Positions 56,401-64,000 of a DNA stretch of 64,000 bases are shown one piece after another. Source of the DNA: Streptomyces sp. NBC_01276 (lineage in GTDB: Bacteria; Actinomycetota; Actinomycetes; Streptomycetales; Streptomycetaceae). Where the stretch lies: NCBI RefSeq assembly GCF_041435355.1, contig NZ_CP108442.1, positions 620,001 to 684,000 of the forward strand, written 5' to 3'. The notes below the pieces were generated by a model. It was not told the origin of the DNA and searched no databases. It worked only from the letters and a program-made list of their open reading frames with translations. The position numbers and the translations under genes are program-made. Position 1 is the first letter of the stretch. Every line of letters begins with the position of its first letter.

Positions 56401-59400
56401 TTCAAGGAGCTCGGCTTCGACTCGCTGGGCGCGGTGGAGTTCCAGCGGCGGATGAACGCCGTCACCGGGCTGAGCCTCTCCTCGACGCTGATCTACGACT
56501 ACCCGAGCCCCTCCGCGCTGGCCGACCACCTGCTGACGGAGCTCACGGACGGTTCGGCCGGGACCACTGCCGGGGGCGTGGCCGCCGCGCGGATCTCCGA
56601 CGAGCCGATCGCCATCGTGGGCATGGCCTGCCGCTACCCGGGCGGGCTCGGTTCGCCGGAGGACCTGTGGCGGCTGGTCGAGGCGGGCGGCGACGCCATC
56701 TCCGGTCTGCCCGTCAACCGCGGCTGGGACATCGAGGAGCTGTACGATCCGGTGCCCGGCCGGCCCGGCAAGACCTATGCCCGGCACGGTGGCTTCCTCC
56801 ATGACGCCGACGCGTTCGATCCCGCGTTCTTCGGCATCTCCCCGCGCGAGGCCGCCGCGATGGACCCCCAGCAGCGGCTGCTGCTGGAGACCTCGTGGGA
56901 GGCGCTGGAGCGCGCGGGGATCGCCCCGACCTCGCTGCGCGGTTCCTCGACGGGTGTCTTCGTAGGCGCCATGTCACAGGACTACGGGCCCCGGCTGCAC
57001 GAGCCGGCGGAGGGGTACGAGGGGTACCTGCTCACCGGCAACACGGCGAGCGTGGCCTCGGGCCGGGTGGCGTACACGCTGGGTCTGGAGGGGCCCGCGG
57101 TGACCGTCGACACGGCGTGCTCGTCCTCCCTGGTGGCCCTGCACCTCGCCGCGCAGTCGCTGCGGCAGGGAGAGTGCGGGATCGCCCTGGCCGGTGGTGC
57201 GACGGTGATGGCGTCGCCCGGCATGTTCGTGGAGTTCAGCCGGCAGCGCGGGCTGTCCGCGGACGGCCGTTGCAAGGCCTTCTCCGCGGACGCCGACGGC
57301 ACGGCGTGGGGCGAGGGCGTGGGCGTGCTCGCGCTGGAGCGGCTGTCGGACGCGGAGGCCAACGGCCACCGGGTCCTGGCCGTCATCCGGGGCAGCGCCG
57401 TCAACCAGGACGGTGCCAGCAACGGCCTGTCCGCCCCGAACGGTCCGTCGCAGGCGCGGGTGATCCGCCAGGCCCTGGCGAGCGCCCGCCTGGAACCGGC
57501 GGACGTCGACGCCGTGGAAGCCCACGGCACGGGCACCCGCCTCGGCGACCCCATCGAAGCCCAGGCCCTCCTCGCCACCTACGGCCAGAACCGCCCCACC
57601 GACCGACCCCTGCACCTCGGCTCCCTCAAATCCAACATCGGCCACACCCAGGCCGCCGCAGGCGTCGGCGGCGTCATCAAAATGGTCATGGCCATGCATC
57701 ACGGCCTCCTCCCCAAAACCCTCCACGCCGACGAACCCAGCCCCCACATCGACTGGACCGCCGGAGCCGTCACCCTCCTCACCGAAGCCACCCCCTGGCA
57801 GCCCGACACCGAACGCCCCCGCCGCGCCGCCGTCTCCTCCTTCGGCATCAGCGGCACCAACGCCCACCTCATCCTCGAACAGGCACCGCCCACCGAGGAG
57901 GTCTCGGGGACCACGCCCGTCGAGGGCACCGCGATCCCGTGGGTGCTGTCGGCCAAGGACGCACCGGCGCTGCGCGCCCAGGCGGGCCGGCTGCACGAGC
58001 ACCTCCTCGCGGGGCCCGAGCTCCAGCCCGCCGATGTCGCCCACGCCCTCGTCGCCGGCCGTGCCCTCCTCGACCACCGTGCCGTGGTCCTCGGTGAGGA
58101 CCGGCAGTCCCTCCTCGACGCCCTGGAGGCGCTGGCCCGCGGCGAGTCCCCGGCCACGGTGGTCGAGGGGGCCTCCGACGGCGGGGGACGGACCGTCCTG
58201 GTCTTCCCCGGGCAGGGTTCGCAGTGGGCGGGGATGGCGGTGGACCTCCTCGATTCCCACACCGTGTTCGCCGATTCCATCGCCGCGTGCGAACGCGCCC
58301 TGGCCCCGTACGTGGACTGGTCCCTGACCGAGGTCCTGCGCGCGGCCCCGGGCGCTCCGGGGCTGGAGCGGGTGGACGTGGTGCAGCCCGCGCTGTTCGC
58401 GGTGATGGTCTCGCTGGCCGAGGTGTGGCGCTCCGTGGGCGTCGTCCCCACCGCCGTGGTGGGCCACTCCCAGGGTGAGATCGCGGCGGCGTACGTCGCG
58501 GGCGCGCTCTCCCTCGACGACGCGGCGAAGGTGGTGGCGCTGCGCAGCCGGGCGATCCGCGCGCTCGCGGGGAAGGGCGGCATGGGCTCCGTCCCCCTGC
58601 CGCTGGAGGAGACCCGGGCCCGGCTGGAGCCCTGGGGGGACCGGCTGTCGGTCGCGGCCGCCAACGGACCGTCCGCGACGGTGGTGTCCGGTGACCCGAG
58701 GGCGTTGGCGGAGCTGGTGGAGTCCTGCCGGTCCGAGGGCGTCGAGGCCAGGACGATCGCGGTGGACTACGCCTCGCACTCCGCGCACGTGGAGGAGATC
58801 CGCGAGGCGGTGCTGACGGCGCTCGCCGACGTGACGCCCCGCTCGTCGGGCGTGGCGTTCTACTCGACGCTGCTGGGCGAGCCGGTGGACACGGCCGTGC
58901 TGGACGGCGACTACTGGTACCGCAACCTCCGCGGCACCGTCCAGTTCGAGAAGGCGATCCGCGCCCTGGCCGCCGACGGCTACCGGACGTTCATCGAGAG
59001 CAGCCCGCATCCCGTCCTGACGACGGGGGTGCAGGCCACGCTGGAGGACGTGGCGGAGTCCGCGCACGCGGCCGGGCACGACGCCGCCGCCCTGGTCGTC
59101 GGATCGCTGCGCCGTGACAAGGGCGACTGGCGGGCGTTCCTGAGGTCGCTGGCCACCGTGTTCACGGGCGGCGCCGACGTGGACTGGGCGGCGGTGCCCG
59201 GCACGGCGGGTCCGGCCCGGCCGGTGGACCTGCCCACGTACGCGTTCCAGCGCAGCCGGTACTGGATCGAGGCGCCGCCCGCCGGGGCGGACGTGGCCGG
59301 TGCCGGGCTCGACGCCGCGGACCATCCGCTGCTCGGGGCCCTGGTCTCCCTCGCCGACGGTGACGGGCTGCTGCTCACCGGCCGACTGTCGCTGCGCGCC

Positions 59401-62400
59401 CACCCGTGGCTGGCCGACCACGCCGTGGCGGGCACCGTGCTCCTGCCCGGGACCGGGTTCGTGGACCTCGCGCTGCGTGCGGCGGCCGAGGCCGGCTGCG
59501 ACCGCGTCGACGACCTCACCCTCGAAGCTCCCCTGGTGCTGCGCGAGCACGCCGACGTCCAGCTCCAGCTGACCGTGGGGGCTCCGGACGCGGCGGGGGC
59601 GCGGCCGTTGCGCGTGCACTCGCGGCCGGCGCCGACCGCTCCCGGCGCGGAAGCCGGGGAGTGGACCCGCCACGCGACGGCGTCCCTGTCGCCCGACGAG
59701 CCGACGGCCGGGGAACCGGAATCCCTCGGGGTGTGGCCGCCGACGGGTGCCGAGCCCGTCGACCTGGGCTCTCGCTACGAGCAGCTGGCGGCGCGGGGCT
59801 ACGAGTACGGCCCCGCCTTCCAGGGGCTCACCGCCCTGTGGCGGCGCGGTGAGGAGGTGTTCGCGGAGGTGCGGCTCGCGGAGGCGCAGCGGGCGGACGC
59901 CGAGGCGTTCGGGCTGCATCCGGCGCTCCTCGACGCGGCGTTGCACGCCGTCGTGCTGCGGGACGGTCCCTGGGAGGGGCCACTGCTGCCGTTCGCCTGG
60001 GACGGGGTGCGGCTGCACGCCACGGGGGCGCGGGAGCTGCGGGTGGCGTTCGCACCCGTCGGTCCGGACGCGGTGTCGGTGACGGCCTTCGACCCGACGG
60101 GTGCCCGTGTCGCGGAGGCCGGGCTGCTGGCGCTGCGGCCCGTATCCGTCGAGCAGCTGGCCGCCGCCGGGCATGCGTCGGGGCCCGGCCGGTCGCTGTA
60201 CCGGCTGGACTGGGTCGCGGCGGGGGTCGCGGCGCCCGCCGACGGGGCGGCCCGTCCCACGCCGGTCGTGCTCGGCGCGGACGGGGAGGGGGCCGGGGTC
60301 GGGGTCGGCGGCGAGGGAGGAGCCGACGCGGTGCTGCACTGTGCCGGTGGAGACCTCGACGCCACGCTCGGAGAGGTGCTGCGGCGGGTCCAGGACTGGC
60401 TGGGCGACCCGGGTTCCGCCCACGCGCGGCTCGTCGTCACCACCCGGGGCGCCGTCGCGGCCCGGTCCGGCGAGGACGTCACCGACCTCGCCGCTGCGGC
60501 CGTCTGGGGTCTGCTGCGCACGGCCCAGTCCGAACAGCCGGGTCGTATCGTCCTGCTCGACGCGGACCCGGCCGGGACCACCGCCGAAGCCCTCCCGGCC
60601 GCCCTGGCCTGCGGCGAACCCCAGCTCGCGGTGCGTGGCGGCGAGCTGCTGGTGCCGCGTCTGGTCCGGGCCGGGAGCGTCGAGGGCCGGGATCCGGCCC
60701 TGGATCCGGCCCTGGATCCGGAGGGGACGGTACTGATCACCGGCGGGACCGGAACGCTCGGTGCCCTCCTCGCCCGCCACCTGGTCACCGAGCACGGAGT
60801 GCGCCACCTGGTCCTCACCAGCCGGCGCGGACCCGCCGCCGAAGGCGCCGACGGGCTCACCACCGAACTCACCGCGCTCGGGGCCCGGGTCACGGTCGCC
60901 GCGTGCGACGTCTCGGACCGCGAGGCACTCGGCGCCCTGCTCGCCACCGTCCCCGCGGACCACCCCCTCACGGCGGTCGTGCACACGGCGGGGGCCCTGG
61001 ACGACGGCACCTTCGAGAGCCTGACTCCGGAACGCCTGGCCGCCACGCTGGGCGCCAAGGCGGACGCCGCACGGCACCTGCACGAGCTGACGCGGGACCA
61101 CGGTCTCGCCGCGTTCGTACTCTTCTCGTCCGTCGTCGCCACCATCGGCTACGCGGGGCAGGCCAACTACGCGGCGGCCAACGCCTACCTCGACGGCCTG
61201 GCCGCCCACCGGCGCGCCCAGGGCCTGCCCGCCACCTCCCTCGCCTGGGGGCTGTGGGAGGAGGCCAGTGGGCTGACCGGGCACCTGGCCGCCGCGGACA
61301 TCGCCCGCATGGCCCGCGCGGGGGTGGCCCCGCTGCCGTCCGACGAGGGTCTGGCCCTCTTCGACGCCGCGCTGACGCGCGAGGAGGCGGTGCTCGTACC
61401 GGCCCGGCTGGACCTCGCCGGGCTGAGGTCCCGCGCGGCCTCCGACGGAGTGCCGGCCGTCTTCCGCGATCTGGTACGGGCTCCCGCGCGGCGTGCCGCG
61501 CACCTGGCGGACGGTGGTGCGGCCGGCGGTGGCTGGGCCCAGCGGATGGCCGTGCTCCCGGAGGACGAACGCGAACGCGAGCTGCTCGACTTCGCACGCC
61601 GCCAGGTGGCCACCGTCCTCGGCCACGACGGCACCGAGGGCATCGCGGCGAACCAGTCCTTCAAGAAGCTCGGTTTCGATTCGCTGATGGTCGTGGAACT
61701 GCGCAACCGCCTGAACGCGGCCACCGGACTCCGTCTGTCCAGCACCGTCGCCTTCGACCACCCCACCCCGCACGCCCTCGCCGCACACCTGCGCGAACAG
61801 CTCACCGGAACCACCAGCCCTGTCGAACCCGCCACCACCACACCCGCGGGCACCGGGGACGACGACCCGATCGCCATCGTCTCCATGGCCTGCCGCTACC
61901 CCGGCGGAGTCACCACCCCCGAAGACCTCTGGCACCTCATCGCCACCGAAACCGACGCCATCGGCCCCTTCCCCACCGACCGCGACTGGAACACCGAAGA
62001 CCTCTACGACGCCGACCCCGACAAAACCGGCCACACCACCACCCGCCACGGCGGCTTCCTCTACGACGCAGCCGACTTCGACCCCGAATTCTTCGGACTC
62101 AGCCCCCGCGAAGCCCTCGCCACCGACCCCCAGCAACGCCTCCTCCTCGAAACCGCCTGGGAAGCCGTAGAACGCGCCGGCATCGACCCCACCACCCTCC
62201 GCGGCACCCGCACCGGCGTCTTCACCGGCATCATGTACAACGACTACGGTTCACGGCTGACCACCGCCCCGGAGGAGCTGGACGGGTACCTGCGCAACGG
62301 CAGCTACGGCAGCGTGGCCTCGGGCCGGATCTCGTACACGCTGGGGCTGGAAGGGCCCGCGATCAGCGTCGACACGGCCTGCTCCTCCTCCCTCGTGGCC

Positions 62401-64000
62401 GTCCACCTGGCGGCCCAGGCACTGCGCAACGGGGAGTGCGGACTGGCCCTGGCCGGCGGCGTGACCGTCATGGCGACACCCAACACCCTCATCGAGTTCA
62501 GCCGCCAGCGCGGCCTGTCGGAGGACGGCCGGTGCAAGGCCTTCTCCGCGGACGCGGACGGAACGGGATTCTCCGAAGGTACGGGGCTACTGCTGCTGGA
62601 GAGGCTCTCCGACGCTCGGCGCAACGGTCACCAGGTCCTCGCGGTGATCAAGGGCAGTGCCGTCAACCAGGACGGCGCCAGCAACGGCCTCACCGCACCC
62701 AACGGCCCCGCCCAGGAACGCGTCATCCGCCAGGCCCTCGCCTCCGCCCGCCTCCAGCCGGCCGACGTGGACGCCGTGGAGGCGCACGGCACGGGCACCC
62801 GTCTCGGCGACCCCATCGAAGCCCAGGCCCTCCTCGCCACCTACGGCCAGAACCGCCCCACCGACCAGCCACTGCGCCTGGGCTCCCTCAAATCCAACAT
62901 CGGCCACACCCAGGCCGCCGCAGGCGTCGCCGGCATCATCAAAATGGTCATGGCCATGCACCACGGCCTCCTCCCCAAAACCCTCCACGCCGACGAACCC
63001 AGCCCCCACATCGACTGGACCGCCGGAGCCGTCACCCTCCTCGACCGTGCAGCACCCTGGACCACTCCCGACGGCCGCCCGCGCCGTGCCGCTGTCTCCT
63101 CCTTCGGCATCAGCGGCACCAACGCCCACCTCATCCTGGAGGCGGCCGAGCCGGCCGCGGAGGGCGCCCGCCCGGAGGATGACAGGCCCGACACCGGCGG
63201 CCCGCTGCCGTGGGTGTTGTCGGCGCCCCACCCCGAGGCGCTACGGGAACAGGCGGCGCGACTGCGTGACATGGTCGCCACCGGGCCGGCACCGCGCCCG
63301 GCGGAAGTGGGCCGCTCGCTGGTGGTCACACGGACTTCCTTCGATCACCGTGCGGCGGTCGTGGCCGAGGACATCGACGGGTTCCTCGAAGGGCTCGACG
63401 CCCTCGCCCTCGGCGCCACACACCCCCGCCTCGTCCAGGCGAAGGCCACCGATCAGGGCCGCCTGGCCTTCATGTTCACGGGGCAGGGCAGCCAACGCCC
63501 CCGGATGGGCCACGAGCTCTACACCACCTACCCCGTCTACGCCCGGACCTTCGACACCATCTGCGAGGGAATGGACCCCCACCTCCCCCGCCCGCTGCGC
63601 GAGGCCGTATTCGAGGACACCGAGCTCCTCCGGCAGACCCAGTACGCCCAACCCGCCCTCTTCGCCCTCCAGATCTCCCTCTACCGCCTCATCGAATCCT
63701 GGGGAATCACCCCCGACCACCTCACCGGACACTCCATCGGCGAAATAGCCGCCGCCCACATCGCAGGCGTCCTCACCCTCCCCGACGCCACCACCCTCAT
63801 CACCACCCGCGCCCGCCTCATGCAACACCTCCCCACCGGCGGCACCATGACCGCCATCCAGGCCGGGGAAGCAGAGGTGGCACCCCTCCTCGCCCCACAC
63901 ACCGGGCAGGTGTCCATCGCCGCCGTCAACGGACCCCGCTCGACCGTCATCTCAGGCGAAGACGAAGCCGTCACCGCCATCACAGCCCAGCTGCCCGCCG
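53470..64000 (+). CDS. Type I modular polyketide synthase: KSQ loading module, module 1, start of module 2 (partial)
   Basis: At least 3510 residues, open at the right edge. Loading module: KS (~53530-54800) with '[15 protein letters not shown]', where Gln replaces the active Cys (codon 54043-54045), AT (~55160-56060) with '[11 protein letters not shown]' and 'HAFHS' (malonyl type), and ACP (~56330-56540, 'LGFDSL'). Module 1: KS (~56600-57880, 'DTACSSS'), AT (~58190-59130, 'YASHS', methylmalonyl type), DH (~59320-60170, '[10 protein letters not shown]' and 'LLDAALH'), KR (~60190-61440, 'GGTGTLG', 'LDD' B-type, Ser/Tyr present) and ACP (~61580-61800). No ER. Module 2: KS (~61860-63150) and AT (63460 on). 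The ATG at 53470 has GAGG nine bases upstream; ATG 53461 is too close. The N-terminus lacks a docking helix, as expected for a first PKS protein. Confidence 0.97.
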   Translation, partial: MEPIVSQTDPAASGTAVVRDVPIAVVGLSCRLPEASHPEAFWDNLRAGVDAVGETPKDRWDAEAWYDADPDAPGKAVTRRGAYLDQVDRFDAAFFGVSPREAAAMDPQQRLVLELSWEALEDARLLPSAVRDTRTGVFIGAIADDYGNLLRRGGAESIGRHTLTGLQRGIIANRVSYTLGLHGPSVTVDTVQSSSLVAVHMACESLRRSESTLALAGGVSLNLAPESTVSAAKFGGLSPDGRCYTFDARANGYVRGEGGGLVVLKPLDRALRDGDQVYCVIRGGAVNNDGATDGLTVPSASAQEEVLRLARLNAGVSAEDLQYVELHGTGTPVGDPVEAAALGAALGVERAADFPLPVGSAKTNVGHLEGAAGIVGLLKVALSISHRMLPPSLNHVSPHPRIPLADLNLAVQTELAPWPRPDRPLIAGVSSFGMGGTNCHLIVAEAPAAATAAEPVTTVEPGESVESGEPVSRGDGPLPWVVSAKGEAALRDQARRLHEHLCAHPEATPAETGRSLALTRTRFPHRAGIIGSDREELLAGLDALAHGETHPGLTLGHTTDHDGRLAFMFTGQGSQRPRMGHELYTTYPVYARTFDTICEGMDPHLPRPLREAVFEDTELLRQTQYAQPALFALQISLYRLIESWGITPDHLTGHSIGEIAAAHIAGVLTLPDATTLITTRARLMQHLPTGGTMTAIQAGEAEVAPLLAPHTGQVSIAAVNGPRSTVISGEDEAVTAITAQLPAGTKTTRLNVSHAFHSPLMEPMLEAFRETARSLTYHPPTIPIVSTLTGTLLTTEEITDPEHWINHARQPVRFHNALHTLHANGVTTYLEIGPDATLTTLAQHTNTTATHIPTLRKNKPEPHTLTTALTTLHTTTNHPINWNNLYNPNTPTTPLPTYPFQRQRHWIDSVPTATAAPRATGPTAGGEEPASVELSLAERLRAVSRAEGERLLLELVRTAVATVLGHVTPNSVDPTEKFKELGFDSLGAVEFQRRMNAVTGLSLSSTLIYDYPSPSALADHLLTELTDGSAGTTAGGVAAARISDEPIAIVGMACRYPGGLGSPEDLWRLVEAGGDAISGLPVNRGWDIEELYDPVPGRPGKTYARHGGFLHDADAFDPAFFGISPREAAAMDPQQRLLLETSWEALERAGIAPTSLRGSSTGVFVGAMSQDYGPRLHEPAEGYEGYLLTGNTASVASGRVAYTLGLEGPAVTVDTACSSSLVALHLAAQSLRQGECGIALAGGATVMASPGMFVEFSRQRGLSADGRCKAFSADADGTAWGEGVGVLALERLSDAEANGHRVLAVIRGSAVNQDGASNGLSAPNGPSQARVIRQALASARLEPADVDAVEAHGTGTRLGDPIEAQALLATYGQNRPTDRPLHLGSLKSNIGHTQAAAGVGGVIKMVMAMHHGLLPKTLHADEPSPHIDWTAGAVTLLTEATPWQPDTERPRRAAVSSFGISGTNAHLILEQAPPTEEVSGTTPVEGTAIPWVLSAKDAPALRAQAGRLHEHLLAGPELQPADVAHALVAGRALLDHRAVVLGEDRQSLLDALEALARGESPATVVEGASDGGGRTVLVFPGQGSQWAGMAVDLLDSHTVFADSIAACERALAPYVDWSLTEVLRAAPGAPGLERVDVVQPALFAVMVSLAEVWRSVGVVPTAVVGHSQGEIAAAYVAGALSLDDAAKVVALRSRAIRALAGKGGMGSVPLPLEETRARLEPWGDRLSVAAANGPSATVVSGDPRALAELVESCRSEGVEARTIAVDYASHSAHVEEIREAVLTALADVTPRSSGVAFYSTLLGEPVDTAVLDGDYWYRNLRGTVQFEKAIRALAADGYRTFIESSPHPVLTTGVQATLEDVAESAHAAGHDAAALVVGSLRRDKGDWRAFLRSLATVFTGGADVDWAAVPGTAGPARPVDLPTYAFQRSRYWIEAPPAGADVAGAGLDAADHPLLGALVSLADGDGLLLTGRLSLRAHPWLADHAVAGTVLLPGTGFVDLALRAAAEAGCDRVDDLTLEAPLVLREHADVQLQLTVGAPDAAGARPLRVHSRPAPTAPGAEAGEWTRHATASLSPDEPTAGEPESLGVWPPTGAEPVDLGSRYEQLAARGYEYGPAFQGLTALWRRGEEVFAEVRLAEAQRADAEAFGLHPALLDAALHAVVLRDGPWEGPLLPFAWDGVRLHATGARELRVAFAPVGPDAVSVTAFDPTGARVAEAGLLALRPVSVEQLAAAGHASGPGRSLYRLDWVAAGVAAPADGAARPTPVVLGADGEGAGVGVGGEGGADAVLHCAGGDLDATLGEVLRRVQDWLGDPGSAHARLVVTTRGAVAARSGEDVTDLAAAAVWGLLRTAQSEQPGRIVLLDADPAGTTAEALPAALACGEPQLAVRGGELLVPRLVRAGSVEGRDPALDPALDPEGTVLITGGTGTLGALLARHLVTEHGVRHLVLTSRRGPAAEGADGLTTELTALGARVTVAACDVSDREALGALLATVPADHPLTAVVHTAGALDDGTFESLTPERLAATLGAKADAARHLHELTRDHGLAAFVLFSSVVATIGYAGQANYAAANAYLDGLAAHRRAQGLPATSLAWGLWEEASGLTGHLAAADIARMARAGVAPLPSDEGLALFDAALTREEAVLVPARLDLAGLRSRAASDGVPAVFRDLVRAPARRAAHLADGGAAGGGWAQRMAVLPEDERERELLDFARRQVATVLGHDGTEGIAANQSFKKLGFDSLMVVELRNRLNAATGLRLSSTVAFDHPTPHALAAHLREQLTGTTSPVEPATTTPAGTGDDDPIAIVSMACRYPGGVTTPEDLWHLIATETDAIGPFPTDRDWNTEDLYDADPDKTGHTTTRHGGFLYDAADFDPEFFGLSPREALATDPQQRLLLETAWEAVERAGIDPTTLRGTRTGVFTGIMYNDYGSRLTTAPEELDGYLRNGSYGSVASGRISYTLGLEGPAISVDTACSSSLVAVHLAAQALRNGECGLALAGGVTVMATPNTLIEFSRQRGLSEDGRCKAFSADADGTGFSEGTGLLLLERLSDARRNGHQVLAVIKGSAVNQDGASNGLTAPNGPAQERVIRQALASARLQPADVDAVEAHGTGTRLGDPIEAQALLATYGQNRPTDQPLRLGSLKSNIGHTQAAAGVAGIIKMVMAMHHGLLPKTLHADEPSPHIDWTAGAVTLLDRAAPWTTPDGRPRRAAVSSFGISGTNAHLILEAAEPAAEGARPEDDRPDTGGPLPWVLSAPHPEALREQAARLRDMVATGPAPRPAEVGRSLVVTRTSFDHRAAVVAEDIDGFLEGLDALALGATHPRLVQAKATDQGRLAFMFTGQGSQRPRMGHELYTTYPVYARTFDTICEGMDPHLPRPLREAVFEDTELLRQTQYAQPALFALQISLYRLIESWGITPDHLTGHSIGEIAAAHIAGVLTLPDATTLITTRARLMQHLPTGGTMTAIQAGEAEVAPLLAPHTGQVSIAAVNGPRSTVISGEDEAVTAITAQLPA
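55180..55699 (+). repeat. Copy 1 of a perfect repeat of at least 520 bp, loading AT
   Basis: Identical base for base to 63481-64000, offset 8301. It codes for the N-terminal half of the malonyl-type AT, including the active-site region. The copy in the loading AT continues further; the other is cut by the window edge, so the repeat is probably longer. Confidence 0.97.
57541..57780 (+). repeat. KS C-terminal repeat, copy in module 1
   Basis: 240 bases that match 62803-63042 with about ten mismatches (offset 5262). It codes for the end of the KS domain. Surrounding KS sequence is much less alike. Confidence 0.85.
62803..63042 (+). repeat. KS C-terminal repeat, copy in module 2
   Basis: Partner of 57541-57780; see that entry. 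Confidence 0.85.
63481..64000 (+). repeat. Copy 2 of the same perfect repeat, module 2 AT
   Basis: Partner of 55180-55699. The perfect match starts where the AT-coding sequence begins to be C-rich in third positions; left of this point the two modules differ. Confidence 0.97.

Noticed and set aside
56974..62136. A 1720-codon open frame on the strand opposite the polyketide synthase
   Set aside because: It is the complement of continuous PKS domains with all catalytic motifs on the plus strand. Its translation is Gly/Val/Arg-rich and has no recognisable domain. Such shadows are common at this G+C content.

Overview
This 64 kb window has the very high G+C content, GTG starts, purine-rich ribosome binding sites and gene families (SigE-type sigma factor, MocR regulator, DUF2637-like protein, XRE/DUF5753 regulator, SpoIIE-type phosphatase, LGFP-repeat proteins, modular polyketide synthase) of a Streptomyces chromosome or a close relative. 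No rRNA, tRNA, CRISPR array, insertion sequence or integrase was recognised. Family names come from reading the translated sequence; nothing was searched.

Layout. 68-1829: an operon on the minus strand with a sortase-type (LAHTG) surface protein, an ECF sigma factor and a single-pass membrane protein. 1951-6845: a nitroreductase-hemerythrin fusion, a MocR regulator divergent from an EamA exporter, a methyltransferase and a YbjQ-type protein. 6943-11823: small, poorly known genes, a four-helix DUF2637-like membrane protein, an XRE/DUF5753 regulator and a secreted SH3-like protein with a tandem repeat. 11833-14336: RNA ligase, polynucleotide kinase-phosphatase and NYN nuclease genes in one tight operon, i.e. 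an RNA cutting and repair cassette. 14409-20571: an epimerase-like protein, a delta-60-repeat secreted protein, a VOC protein, a TDT-type transporter, an AlkB-like dioxygenase and an acyl-CoA ligase. 20789-22556: a scabin/pierisin-like secreted ADP-ribosyltransferase next to a decaying three-gene remnant (membrane protein, HTH regulator, zinc-type dehydrogenase). 22641-28467: PAS-GAF-PP2C phosphatase, membrane-anchored protein, OmpR/histidine kinase pair with a likely operator, and a universal stress protein. 28848-35173: ABC exporter, DoxX protein, two small secreted proteins, and a translationally coupled cysteine-synthase-like enzyme and MFS exporter.

35274-38832 is a four-gene operon whose products all carry export signals: lectin, transglycosylase-like LGFP protein, NlpC/P60 LGFP protein and antigen-85-type esterase. 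39037-46047 holds an FHA/Ser-Thr kinase pair divergent from a three-gene module of unknown protein, MoxR AAA ATPase and a VWA/HExxH metallopeptidase-like protein. 46087-49113 is a Fur-family regulator divergent from katG. 49180-53412 contains a DM13 protein, a small membrane protein, a degenerate kinase and a Tat-exported 5'-nucleotidase.

From 53470 to the right edge runs the first gene of a type I modular polyketide synthase: a KSQ loading module (KSQ-AT-ACP), module 1 (KS-AT-DH-KR-ACP) and the start of module 2 (KS-AT). It continues out of the window. The loading AT and the module 2 AT share a perfect DNA repeat of at least 520 bp, which points to recent domain copying.

The best candidates for something undescribed are the RNA repair cassette, the LGFP/lectin/esterase operon, the FHA-kinase/MoxR-VWA locus and the polyketide cluster. 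All functional statements beyond family membership are inference.
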